From Chara braunii (Eukaryota > Streptophyta > Charophyceae > Charales > Characeae), in the NCBI GenBank assembly GCA_003427395.1, contig BFEA01000025.1:1490169-1532664 (forward strand): 42,496 nt of DNA. The letters run 5' to 3'. This document shows, in pieces, positions 30,957-41,460 of this stretch. Within the stretch, counting starts at the first letter, position 1. The number at the start of each line of letters is the position of its first letter. The translations under genes and the position numbers were made by a program. The notes below the pieces were generated by a model, which saw only the letters and a list, made by a program, of their open reading frames with translations, was not told the DNA's origin and did not search any database.

Positions 30957-31778
30957 CTACCCAATCACTTGACAAGGGTAATACCTAGGCGAGGCTCTAT
31001 TCCTAACAATGGTCACGAACTTCTTCAGCCTCATCCCTGATACCCAATCCTGCCATCCTGCCCCATCCAGCTCTTCAATTTGGTAGGCCCCAAATTCGCC
31101 ACACCGCACGATCCTATAGGGTCCCAGCCATCGCTTGTCGAGCTTCCTAGACCATTGTTTTTCCAGCGAGGACTCATACAGTAGTACCACGTCTCCCACC
31201 TTCAGTGGGTCCTTCCTTATTCGGGCCATCTGGTCCCATCTCATCTTGTCCTCCATACGACTCCTCTCTACCTGACCAACGGTCTCTCGTAACCTTTCCT
31301 CCGCGGCTCCCACCTGTCGCACCCGTATGTCGAGCAATTTTTCAACGGATAAGTTCACTTCCAGGTCCTGGCGCCTCCACGTCTTCATGAAGCTTTCTAT
31401 GGGAAAGGTGGCATGCCTTCCATACCATAGTGTGGCTGGCGCATACTTGGTAGTCTTTTTCACCGTAACATTTTCCACGAAGAATGCTGCTCTCAGGAAC
31501 TTCGGCCACTGGTTAGGCCTCCCCTCAGTCCACTTGGCCAGAAGATTTGTGATGGTACTATGCCCTCTTTCCACAGGCGCATTCGCCTGGGGATGCGCGA
31601 CAGTAGTATAATTTGCTACCATGCCATACCCCGCAAGTAAGGTCCGCACCTCGTTACAGGTGAATTCCGATCCTCGGTCCATCACAAATTCTTTGACAAA
31701 CGGATAGCGCAAGTAGTACTCTTCGATGTACCTTGCTAAAACTGGGTCAGTCTTTGTGCGAATAGCCCGACTGTCCAC
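30957..31778 (-). pseudogene. Integrase core and C-terminal part (element B)
   Basis: The 273-residue frame carries the catalytic core: Asp34 in VMDRGSEF and Glu70 in NAPVERG, spaced exactly 35 residues as in the D,D(35)E family. A C-terminal KVGDVVLLYESS...RWLGPYRIV stretch (about 193-224) is the GPY/F module of Ty3/gypsy integrases. The first catalytic Asp lies upstream in a different frame (HLDLLFMP, end of the preceding segment), so a frameshift near 31815 separates the triad. The frame runs to its natural stop at 30957, the end of pol. This is the best-kept domain of the element. Confidence 0.93.
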
Positions 31779-32785
31779 GAACCCGGTGAGGTTGTCCCGT
31801 GCGTCGAAGATATAGTACTTTCATCCTCCCCGAGTGGCATGAACAACAAGTCCAGGTGTACGACTTCCCTTTCTAGCCTGGGGTGCAGAGGCTCCCCAGA
31901 CCTTTGCGCTGACCTCTGTTGGCAAGGTACACAGGACTGGTAGTACTTGATGACCATAGTCAGCATTCCATCCCAATGGTATAACTCACTTATCTTTGCG
32001 CATGTGGCACTAACCCCTCTTTGCCCCCCTGCTATATCATCGTGTAGGGCTGCTATGACATCAATCTGCCGGTTCCTCCCACATACGATCCTCTTGGGGT
32101 TCCCAACCTGTCGCTTTATAAATAGATGGTCATCTCTTACTACGTAGAGATGCCTCATCTTCTGGGCTTTAGCACTCGCGTCCCTATCCCTTATCTCGCA
32201 CGACAGGAGTAACCCCAATTCCCGATAGATCCCGTCATACTCCTCAGCACGGAAGGCCTCCCAAATCTCTCCCTCTTTGAACTCGTCGTCCTTGCTTTCA
32301 GGAATAAGAAGGTCGCCCTCCTCGGAACCGGCGGCGCTCCTCTGGTTAAAGTCTCCCTGCAGGAGCGTGTTAGTGAGCAAGTACATTCCTCCCATTAACT
32401 TCTCATGTTCCTCTACCTGGGTTGGTCCTTCCTCTATCGTCCTCACCTCTTCCGCCAGACTATGTGTGCCTGCCAATGCCAACTTCATCATCCAGCCAAC
32501 ATCCCTATTCCCCCATGGATCTTCCTCCTGGAAAGGCTTGAGGACCAACTCCTCCTTTCGCTTGTACCCCCTTGGTGCTAGCCATATAGGATGCGTGACG
32601 CAGCTAGGCACCCTCAATGACCATTTATTTATGTGGAGGCGGACATCCTCCTCCTGGTCCAAGAATCCGTCGACTGGTGGGGTATCCTCAATTGATTCTT
32701 GATTCGCCCCGTCCCAGTTGATACGGCTTAGTCCATCTGCCCTGTTTTTGTCCCCGGGAATCCTCTCCAACTCAAAGTTAAACAT
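31736..32785 (-). pseudogene. RNase H tail, linker and integrase zinc domain (element B)
   Basis: The frame opens with the conserved RNase H tail (IPGDKNRADGLSR), passes through a linker of about 200 acidic residues and reaches the integrase zinc domain (LHDDIAGGQRG, then CVPCQQ). The second His of the usual HHCC finger, normally in GGHRG, is Gln here, probably decay. It then shows HLDLLFMP with the first catalytic Asp and loses frame near 31815. An in-frame TAG directly precedes the first Met, so the upstream break is a nonsense mutation as well as a frameshift near 32860. Confidence 0.9.
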
Positions 32786-32838
32786 CTAAATGTAAGTCAA
32801 CCATCTCGCGATGGTTGGGTCAGATGGAGTATAACTTT

Positions 32839-33294
32839 TCAGGGAACACGCCAGCGCAGTAGGTCCACCCTTAGAATGAGCCTCCCGCCAAAGATATAGT
32901 TACGGAAGGTCCTCAGGCAGTGGAGTACCACCAGCGTCTCCTTTTTAAACTGAGAGTAGTTCCTCTCAGTCGTATTGAGGGTACGACTTTCAAATCTTAG
33001 CGGCCTCTCCTTCCCATCCGCATCTGCCTGGATCAGGACCCCTCCTAAGGCAGTTGGCCCAGCGTCCGTCTCGACAACGAATGGCTTTTCCTCCGTAGCC
33101 TTATAATTTGGCGCCCCCAGCACTAAGCCTCCTTCCTTGAACTCTCCCTTTATCCTTTCCACAGCCTTTTCCTGGTCTTCACCCCAGACCCATTCCTGAT
33201 CCTGACGCACTAGTTTCCTTAGATGCTCCGTCTTGGTGGCGAAGTCCTTCATAACGCTCCTCCAAAACCCACAGGTCCCAAAGAAGCTCCTCAA
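32839..33294 (-). pseudogene. RT connection and RNase H domain (element B)
   Basis: The frame begins in the RT connection (RSFFGTCGFWRSVMKDFA) and runs into RNase H: first catalytic Asp in VVETDAGPTALGGVLIQ and Glu in ERNYSQFKKETLVVL, followed by the FRNYIFGGRLILRVD stretch. It is in the same frame as the RT segment and is separated from it only by a TAG at 33309-33307. A one-base shift near 32860 ends the frame early; the expected continuation is visible in the next frame. Confidence 0.92.
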
Positions 33295-33306
33295 GTCCGT
33301 TATTGA

Positions 33307-34251
33307 CTATAAGGGGACTGACCACTGTAGGATCTTATCCGTTTTCTTCACATCTGGCCTCCGCCCCTTCTCGTTCCAGACAAAGCCCAGAATCGTGGCC
33401 TCCCTCATACAATGCTTCGACTTGGGGCCGCTCGCCGTCAGGTAGTGTTCTTCCAGCAGACCCAGAACCTGATCGATATCCTGGATGTGCTTCCAGACGA
33501 ACCGCCTCACTCCTGGCATCACTTCATCTTCCTCCTTTTCCTTTGGGCCTTTGACCGCCAGATCGTCAATATAGGGCTGGGTAATATGTGGACTAACCGT
33601 TTGCATGGCCCTAATCATGTGCCTTTGCACCATTGCTACCGCATTAGTCCACCGCTGAGGGGCCACGTTCATGTGGATCAGCCCCCTTGGCGTATGCATC
33701 GCCGTCACCGGCCTATTCGGTGGGTACACAAGAAAGTGGTCATACCTAGAATAAAGATCTATAAGTGAGATTATAGGCCTCCCTGCCCATGACTCTAGCA
33801 GGGCGTCCGCGTTCGGCAATCCTCCCGCGTCCCGCACCATCACTGCATTCAATCGTTGCAAATCCTGTACCCACCGTAGCGTTCCGTTCGGCTTGATAAA
33901 ACAAAACCAAGGGGAGGCATACGGTCCGCTGGAATAGTCTGCCACGTATGTCCGCATCTTTCCGTCCAGGTAGTCCACCACCTTCTTCTCTTCATCCGGA
34001 TTCGGGAATCGCGCGCCCCTAAGGTTCCACGGCTCGTGTGGGACGGTGTGAATTCGTATTATAGGAATCTTATCTACGCCCAACCTCCCACGCTCATCAT
34101 CATTAAACGCATGCACTCGATGCCTCTTCTTCATGGTCTCTACCATCAAGGTCCTCTCCTGGGGCGAAAGGAAACCAGGCTCGCTAACTATCAGCCCTTC
34201 CTCATTTTCGTCATTGATGCGGCACGGCCCTGCTTGCGCATGCTCCCGCAT
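33307..34251 (-). pseudogene. Reverse transcriptase (element B)
   Basis: The 314-residue segment has the RT palm motifs in order: LRWVQDLQRLN (about 125-135), motif A SLIDLYSRYD (162-171) with its catalytic Asp, and motif C YIDD (217-220) with both Asp. TLGF-like ATILGFVWNE follows. In motif A the usual GYHQ-type residues are replaced by SRYD, a divergence also expected within this clade. The ATG at 34251 is not a true start: a TGA at 34269-34267 and, further up, a frameshift near 34390 break the link to the protease. Confidence 0.96.
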
Positions 34252-34337
34252 AGTACGTCTTATCAGTCATCGCTCTCGCTCATAATAGGCTTCCTCGTCC
34301 TCCGTGACAAGCACGGGGATCGGGCGACACTTCTTAT

Positions 34338-35336
34338 CTATAGTCTTGTACCGCCTTTGGGAGCCCTGCTTAAGCCCTCCCCTAAAAAAGGCCGACTTGT
34401 CATTCGGGCCTGGGCCATCACAGGGTCCCGTTTCCTCCCGGGAAGCCGATAGATCAGCTCCACTTCTCCCACCTGAGGGCTTTCCAGGACCTGCTCCCTC
34501 AATGCCTTTATAGCTTCAGGGTCCGCCATATCATGCGCCGCCACCACCTCCATTGCCTTGTTCACATCATTAAGGCTCAGGGACAATACCTCGCCCGCTC
34601 CTTCCTCCTCCTGCTCCTCTTGGAGTCTCCGTCGCGCGTACTCAGACTCCTCGAAGGTAAAGGAACCGAGGTTGAGCCTGTTCCTTGCACTTCCGGGCCC
34701 TGTGTTCTGGCACTTAATAATTTTATAATTCCCGCAGGCCGGATCGGATAGAGCCAGGATCATCGTCCCCTCATGCCTGTTGAAGATCAAGGTCTCCGTT
34801 CGGCAGAGGATCGACCTCCCCAGAAGGATGGGGTGGTCGACGTCGGGCATGACGAAGAAGCACGTTCGCGCCCTTACCCTCCCGATCTCCACCATCACAT
34901 TAGACGAGGTGCCACAGAATATGGCCTTGCAGTTGGCGCCATGTAGCACGCCATGGTCCGAATGGTCAACTTCCAACCCTAACATAGTCGCGTCCCGCTC
35001 CCGGATGATATTCATCTCCGCGCCCGTGTCCACCATTGCAATGCTCGGCTGGTCCCTCACCTTCAAGTCCACCAACCCACATGCTACACATTTCCAATCC
35101 ATCCTGGTTCCTGCCTCTGTCCACTCTATCTCCCTGGGCAGAATTGAGCTCAGGTGGACAATGGGCACTAACCTCCGTGAGAGCCGCCCTTTCAGCTCGC
35201 CCCGGAGTCTGGGTGCCGACGCCAAAATGTCCTTTAGATTCATCAAATCGTTATGGTCTTCCAGGAGCTTATCTACCATCCGCTCCACGTCAAAGCCTTC
35301 CTCCAACCGGACTGCGTACTTCTTCCTTTTTGGCAC
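34338..35336 (-). pseudogene. Aspartic protease segment (element B)
   Basis: The retropepsin active site AMVDTGAEMNII lies about residues 100-111, and the second conserved strand HPILLGRSIL about 60 residues later, the usual spacing for a retroviral-type protease that cuts the polyprotein. The remaining 150 residues link to RT and include a Glu-rich stretch (RRRLQEEQEEEGAGE). The segment is in frame with the upstream linker ORF and separated from it by one TGA (35366-35364). Its first codon is GTG, so no independent start is implied. The frame is lost near 34390. Confidence 0.93.
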
Positions 35337-35363
35337 GCCATCATGCAGGCTCGGCTCCGCCCC

Positions 35364-36107
35364 TCACTGAATCCCTCTCTTCTTGGCCCTCTGCTCAGCT
35401 CGTCGATCTTCTTCCTGGCGGAGCCTTTCATCCACTTCGTCATCACCCTCATCTTCCTCTTCTTGAACCTCTACCACTTCTTTCCTTCGTTCGGGCTCAG
35501 GCTCCTTTCGAGGAGGCGCCCGACTAGGTGCCTGGCTAGGCCCCTGACTGGCGGTAGCCTTGCTTTGGCCCCTAGTCTGCGCGGCCTGTGGTACCCTTCC
35601 ATGCGACGTAGGGGGTCTAAAGGTCATTCCTGACCTCGGACCTGCCCCGGCCGTCGCCACGCTTGGACACCCTTGCGGTCCTGATGATGACTTCGGGCCG
35701 GACCCATAGAGCATTACCTCAGGAAGATTCATTTCCCATTCTCGGGCCTCTTCACACATCACCCTTAGCCGTTCCTGATATCTACCGACCTTTGCAAGCA
35801 GGTCCTCCATCCTTTCCAGGATGGTCGAGGCTGACTCTCTCACCACCTCGTGTGCCTCATCGTCGGACTCAACAACTATGGGCTCCTCCTTTATAGTCCC
35901 CGCCTTCAGTCGTTGAGTCACTTTCTCATTTTCATCCACAATCTCCTCGACTCTTACACCCGGATCTTGCCTTTCCTGCCATATCCTGAACATTGTTGGG
36001 GTCGCTGGAGGCCCTGCCGCTGCTCGCCTAAGAGCTTCCTGCCTGATTTCTCCCGGGGTCTTGGGATCAATATGCTTTCCCCACCGATCATATATGTCTC
36101 CGTCCAT
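35364..36107 (-). pseudogene. Gag-pol linker, Pro-rich and acidic (element B)
   Basis: The frame is continuous with the decayed zinc knuckle just upstream. It has a first half with predicted helical character (ERMEDLLAKVGRYQERL, charged and Leu-spaced), a Ser/Pro/Gln-rich middle (SQGPSQAPSRAPP) and a very acidic end (EVQEEEDEGDDEVDE) followed by a basic tail. Such low-complexity spacers between nucleocapsid and protease are common in plant gypsy elements. No enzyme motif is visible. Confidence 0.75.
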
Positions 36108-36149
36108 ACAGGTGGAGATTAGTCCTGCCAGCTCGTCGTCCCGCCGCTG

Positions 36150-36911
36150 TTGCCAGAATCATACGGTGTGGCCAACCTCGCCACAATGCCATCAAGTTGC
36201 GTTCCACCAGTCGAAGCGGGGCCTCCCATACCCTTGGCCCCCTCCCTGGCTGCCTTGGCCACCTTGGTTCTGACCCCCTTAACCATTCCAGCCTCCTCCA
36301 CGGCCTCCACCATTCCCTCCTTGCCCCCGGCTGCCCCCTCCCCTACCCCCTTGGCCCCGGCCCCCATTGCCCTGCCCGCCTTGTCCTTGGCCCCCTCCCC
36401 CGGCCACACTAGCTTGCGAGGCCTGCTCGGAGGGCGGCGGTTGAGCCACGGGCTGATTTTGAGTCGCCGGGTAGCTCGGGGGGCCCATACTTGCTGATGG
36501 GCCCGAATAGGGGACCATGTTTCCCGTGTGGGTCTGACTCCCTCCACACGAGACACAGTGGTTGCAACTGGGCCAGGGCGTGGATTGACAATGCGGCACC
36601 CAGTGTCCGCAAGTTGGCGGCGGCCCCATGTGCGACGATCCGGCTGGCGCGGGCGCTGGTGCGGCCGCGGTGACAGGTGGTGGTGCGGCAAGGGCTTGGG
36701 GAGCCTGCCCTTCCCCTGATCCCTGTCCCCCCAGTAGCAGATTACGCTGCTTCCTCTGGGCCTTAGTCAGGGCTTGGGAGCCTGTCTCCCCTCCGCCGTA
36801 GTCTTCGCGCCCAGCCTCCTCATCTCCTACTCCCGACGCCCGGCCTTGGGCCACTGCCACCACTTTTTTCTGTAGTTCCGCTTCGCTATTATACCCCAGT
36901 GCCGCCAACAC
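36150..36911 (-). pseudogene. Gag C-terminal part with decayed zinc knuckle (element B)
   Basis: After an Ala/Pro-rich stretch the frame at 36911-36279 becomes Gly/Gln-rich (GGGGQGQGGQGNGG), typical of an RNA-binding gag tail. In the frame that continues into the linker, 36194-36152 reads as a CCHC knuckle with lesions: the first Cys codon is TGA, WHCGEVGH is intact, a second TGA follows, and the last Cys is Trp (TGG). Two frames are therefore needed to cover this part. The nucleocapsid would bind element RNA during packaging. Confidence 0.7.
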
Positions 36912-36928
36912 GTCCGTGACAATTCTCT

Positions 36929-37478
36929 TTACCCCTGGGTCACGGATGCGGTGGCATCCCTTTCCTTCCTCTTGCGCCTCTGCAACCTCATTTGGTGCTG
37001 CTCCACCTGGTCCAGGCTCCCTTCCTCCACTCCCTTATCAATTGTTGCCCAGGTGAGCCTCTCACTCCCTTCCCCATACTTAGTCAGCTTTGTGGCCTCC
37101 GAGCCCGTAAGCAGCCCCAAAAATGTGGCGCACTGTGCCTCCTCAGAAATCCCGTGCACCTTCCTCGTTTTTTTCTTAAACTCGTGCACGAACGCCCCAA
37201 TGGTAGAGAAGTCTTCCTTATTCATGGCCTCCAAGTCGATGGTGACTGTGCAGGCCGTTTCTCAGGACCCGCTGGAGATTGACCTCATCTGACAGTCCTA
37301 CCAGCGCCTGTTCTGTCAGATCCAACCAGTCGGATACCTTGTCCCCCTTGAAGTGAAATGTCTCGACCTTTGGGACATTGCTCGGCACCCTCTCGCGCTT
37401 GTCCAAGGCATCAATGAGGTCGTCGAGAGTCACAAGCTTCCTCCCACCGTCCGCCATTTCTTCTGGCTTTTTGGCCAA
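36929..37478 (-). pseudogene. Gag N-terminal / capsid part (element B)
   Basis: Two overlapping frames join by a shift near 37262. The first (37478-37218) starts at the ATG of MAKKPEEMADGGRK and contains VETFHFKGDKVSDWLDL, the beginning of the Retrotrans_gag-type capsid. The second (37234-36929) continues with FSTIGAFVHEFKKKTRK, ATFLGLLTGSEATKL and a basic QRRKRKERD end. Known gag families show this order of a W-containing helix, an F-x-x-F helix and a Leu-rich helix. The start at 37478 fits: it is the first ATG of the frame, about 370 nt past the PBS. Confidence 0.85.
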
Positions 37479-37479
37479 C

Positions 37480-37807
37480 CGCCTTCGGCTTCAATCTTCC
37501 TGTTATAAGAGACGATAGGACAAAGGACCCCACTTAGTGACTCAATCCTTCACGATCCTATCAGGTAAATCACCTAGACACCCCATACTCTAGACCTGGC
37601 AGGCATTTCTTTTCCTATTTCCTTTAGGCTCCCCTCGATAAGGCCTACCTTTACCATAGAACTTCCTCACCCACTTGCTTCATTCGAGTTGTCAACCAAG
37701 CCGCCAATCAATCAATCATTCAACCCACAGTCATATAGATCACCATACAGTCCCCCTCATAGTCCTCCTCTTACTCACTCATATGCCTAGTTTCTCTCTT
37801 ACTCCTA
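37480..37807 (-). other. 5' untranslated leader of element B
   Basis: No credible ORF lies between the conserved post-PBS segment and gag. The sequence differs from the same position in element A. Confidence 0.6.
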
Positions 37808-37851
37808 TACCCTGATGTCGTTCCACCAGGGACAACGGTAGGCTTCCGTTA
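37808..37851 (-). promoter_or_regulatory. Conserved post-PBS leader of element B
   Basis: This is the counterpart of 21684-21725. On the minus strand the shared part runs from GCCTACCGTTG to GACATC. Outside it the two leaders are unrelated by eye, which suggests a cis signal such as packaging, by inference. Confidence 0.5.
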
Positions 37852-37869
37852 TCCCCGGCAACGGCGCCA
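37852..37869 (-). other. Primer-binding site of element B (tRNA-Asp type)
   Basis: The minus strand reads TGGCGCCGTTGCCGGGGA, the PBS widely seen in plant Athila/Tat-like gypsy elements and complementary to the tRNA-Asp 3' end. It sits two bases after the LTR's terminal GACA, confirming the LTR edge and element orientation. Confidence 0.9.
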
Positions 37870-39472
37870 CCTGTCAAGCGCATCGGTCCGGCACCGCGCG
37901 TGGCAGTGCGGGACCCTCTCGGCCGCGTCATGCAGGAGTTGGACCGACCTCGACATAACATGCCAATGGAGCTTCCTTAGGCTGCTCCGGCCGAGTGCGC
38001 CAGCCATACCTCTCGCGAGCCCCAACAACAGGATAGGGCCTACGCGAGGCACGACTTACCTCCACCTTACGGGAGCTGTCACCTCCCTTCGGTGGGCGTG
38101 GCCCCGCCGAGCTACCAGTCCACAGTACGAAAGCTAATCCATTGCAATCGCAGAGGTGGACCAACCGAGGGTGTTTCCCGTTCGCTGTAGCATACAGGGC
38201 ACGCGCGGTAATACGCCTATCGGACCCATGCGCGAGCCGACATCTTGGGGGGCTGAAGTCCCAAGCGCGACTCGATGTCGGTCGACTGGGACGCATCCCA
38301 CACACCACGCGCACACCACTCTAACAACCACAAAACAACAACACACACACACACACATACACACGTAACGACCCGCACGAACAACGCGACACAAACAACG
38401 CGACAACGCTCCTAGCCCCTCGGTAGCCGTCCCATAACTTTCCACTGCGGAAATCATGTGGGTGTCGCGCGCGAGACTCGGTATAAAGCCGCACGGACGC
38501 AGGACTATCTCATATCGACTCGCAATGCAAGCGTACGCAAGCAGTCGCAATGACGGTGTACTATGTAGTACCCATACTCACGCGGTCCTCGTTAATCTCG
38601 AGGGTCGTATTCGACACTCAAGTGTCGGCAGACACGCGCCTTAAGGGTTAATCTCTCGACGCTGGACAACCGCCATATGCGGTTGAAGACCACACACCCT
38701 CTTCTGCACGTTATGCAAAGCAGGTGGTACACAGGTCCACTCCTGTGGTGGTAGTCGTCTCTCGCGACCCTGGGGGTAAGTCCTCCCCGGGCCTAGGCGA
38801 AAGTCAAGGGGTTTGACTTTGAGGGCTGCCACGCACTACAACGTCCAACCATACGAACTCTAAAAAGCAAGGGTAAAAAGGGTACCTCTCTTCCCTCCCG
38901 AGACATAATCCAGTTAACCCTTGTTCACACTCACAGTAGCCCTCTCAAATACTCAGGGCACTTATAAATACACAAGGGTTGGTTATATAGGACGATCACT
39001 TCTCACAGTCACAGCGAGGCTCCTCTCAGCCATATATGTATGAAATCGCAGACAATCACATCCAGAGTCCGAATCACAACCATACCTGCAATCACATCAA
39101 AGATTCAACCAGAATTCCACGCACTACACGGGGTCAACTTCAACCATTTCTCACACTCATACCCCTTGCCTTAGCCATACAAGCCTCACTCGTGCAACTC
39201 TTAAATTAATACTCAGTACTTTTGTTGGATGACCATTCAATAAAGTCCGGGTAAGAACACAGCAAAACAATTCAAATCTTAAGGCTAAGGCCTTTAGGTT
39301 GAGTGACAGGAGTGAATTGGAGTTGAATCGGCAACCGACCTGTTATCAATGATAACAGAAGATGATCCTTGTAGGATCAAGCTGAATCTAGTCCAAGTCC
39401 TGAATCAATCGATCCAGAAGACCTGTAACACAAGACAGACCAATCCCGAAGCTAGAATCATAAGTGTATGGA

Positions 39473-39570
39473 GAAACAACTCCATAACACATTCTCATCC
39501 AAGGTTACCTGCCAACTAAAAGAAACAACTCCATAACACATTCTCATCCAAGGTTATCTGCCAACTAAGT
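39473..39570 (+). repeat. 49-bp tandem duplication unique to this LTR copy
   Basis: 39473-39521 is repeated at 39522-39570 with few changes (GGTTACCTG versus GGTTATCTG). The other two LTR copies have a single unit, so the duplication happened after the copies separated. Confidence 0.9.
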
Positions 39571-39674
39571 CTAAGCCTACCCCTAAGCCAATGCCAAAAG
39601 CAAAGGTAGACTAATGGCACAATCTCCCCCATTCAGGGTGGATCGCCATAATCGCCACCTGTCAAAATATAATC

Positions 39675-40288
39675 TAACTTCTCTAAGTCAAGGAAATTTC
39701 GGCAGCGCTTCCCGTAGGAAAATTGCATTTTCATAATTTATATAAGTCCAAATATCAAAAGCAGGAGTAATATCTAACTCTGGAAAATAAAATTTTGTTT
39801 AACTCCCTGAAATAGTAGAAATTTGGACAGCACTATCTTTAGAAAGAGAGACTTACCCGATTTATACTAAGTCCGATATGAACTCAAAAGACAACTTGAG
39901 TTCAACTTGGACAAGATTTGACTAACTCCTTAGTTTTGCAGAATTTTCGACAGCATTACCTTTAGAAAAGTGTTATTCCAAAATTTATACAAAGCTAAGT
40001 CCATAATTTGAGAAGAACTTTGACTTCTCAAAGCCTAATTTTGTCTAACCCCCTGAATTAGCAAAAATTTAGCCAGCACTCCCTTTAGAAAAGGAGACTT
40101 TCCAAATTTCTACTAGGTCATACATAAGGAAAAAACAAGTTGAACTTTGACAAGTCAACAATTGGCTAACTCCTTGGATTTGTAGAAATTTCGGCAGCGT
40201 TTCCGGTAGAGAAAGTAGCTTACCAAAATTTATACAAGGCTAAGTATAACAAAAAAATCCCAGAAAATGCGAGAATTGATCTAAGTAA
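39675..40288. repeat. Five 123-bp tandem repeats (element B LTR)
   Basis: Unit starts are about 39675, 39800, 39923, 40046 and 40167, matching the array at 9849-10463 unit for unit. Confidence 0.85.
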
Positions 40289-40533
40289 AAAAAAACATAG
40301 CTCAGAAAATGCAGGAATTGAAACTAACTCCTATCGCTCTAGCACATGGCGAACCTCTAAAGCAACTACCTATCAACCTGAAACCCAGACCAAGTACTAA
40401 TCTCACTCAGCCACATGCAGGTCAAACCACAAAGGTAAGTACTCTCACCAACCCAAAGCTCCTTTAGCAAACAATAGTTCATGCTTCCTAAGTAAGTTAC
40501 TCCTTTATACCCAACTTACATAAGGCATAGGTC

Positions 40534-41460
40534 AGGGCACTTGAACTTACAGAGTGCGCCCAACTTAGCCAGGCCAAAAGTCAGAATACCTAAACTTATA
40601 GAGCGTTCTGGCTTGTCCAGGTATACACAAACAGAGGGCACAACTACTTCTCTCTTCTTTGGGCGTATGATTAGATCACTCAAGTCGCCCTGAACTATTT
40701 AAATAGCCCAGTTATATATACCTCTCTGAACTTAGTCTTCAAAGGGGACATAAGGCTGAGCCGCTCAACTTAGAACATTGCTCAGCCTGCCCAAGTTTAC
40801 CTTCAGTTATATCTCTTAGTTATACTCTCTTCAGTTGTGATAAGCTATAGTAAGGCTACCTAAACTTAAAGACCGGCCTGACTAGCCTCTTCATAATAGC
40901 ATAGTAATACAATATAGCCAGATCATATCCATTCGGTTCCCACATGTGCGAGGCATTGGGTTAGACTACCTAAACTTATAGAGCGGTCTGATCCCAGGTT
41001 CGTTTCATTCTGATCCAGTCTGTGTGAGGCAGTAGGCCAGGCTACCTAAACTTATAGAGCGGTCTGTCCCCTGCCAAAATTATTCCCTCAGAACAAAACA
41101 GGAGAAGGGTTGAACCACCTAAACTTATAGAGCGGTTCAGACCTTCTCGTTCAGAACCAAAGAAACTGACAGAATTCCCAAATAAACAAGGTGGCCCCGG
41201 GTACCTAAACTTATAGAGCGCCCTGAGCCCCTGAAAGTCAAACACAATCAACCCTCACAAGTCAGAGCAGTCAGGTCACCTAAACTTATAGAGCGTCTTG
41301 ACCCTCCATGCAATTCACAGCACCAGGTCTCCCCAAACTTATGGGGACATCCTAACCTCCAGAGCTTTAGGCCACCTAAGCTTATAGAGCGGCATCAGGC
41401 TCCACGCAATCCAAAAATGGACAAAGCGCTGGGCTTCCCCAAACTTATGGGGACCTCACA
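40534..41460 (+). repeat. Hairpin array, second copy (element B LTR)
   Basis: Same order of hairpins as at 10708-11638. Some stems changed on both sides or gained pairing: the first unit has GCACT/AGTGC here, and the third ends GGC/GCC where the other copy has GGC/GTC. A few units, such as the tenth, have lost a pair. The two short units read AAACTTATGGGG instead of AAACTTACGGGG. Confidence 0.78.

Larger units (their letters stand above)
30957..37871 (-). mobile_element. Element B internal region: degenerate Ty3/gypsy gag-pol
   Basis: Domain order on the minus strand is PBS, leader, gag, linker, protease, RT, RNase H, integrase. Integrase after RNase H defines Ty3/gypsy (Metaviridae). No chromodomain follows the GPY motif. 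At least four frameshifts and several in-frame stops make it inactive as it stands. The expected polypurine tract and 3' LTR are not found after the integrase; instead a gag-like relic and rearranged sequence follow. Confidence 0.9.

Noticed and set aside
31205-36719. Plus-strand frames of 60-196 aa opposite gag-pol
   Set aside because: They are shadows of the minus-strand polyprotein with no domains of their own.
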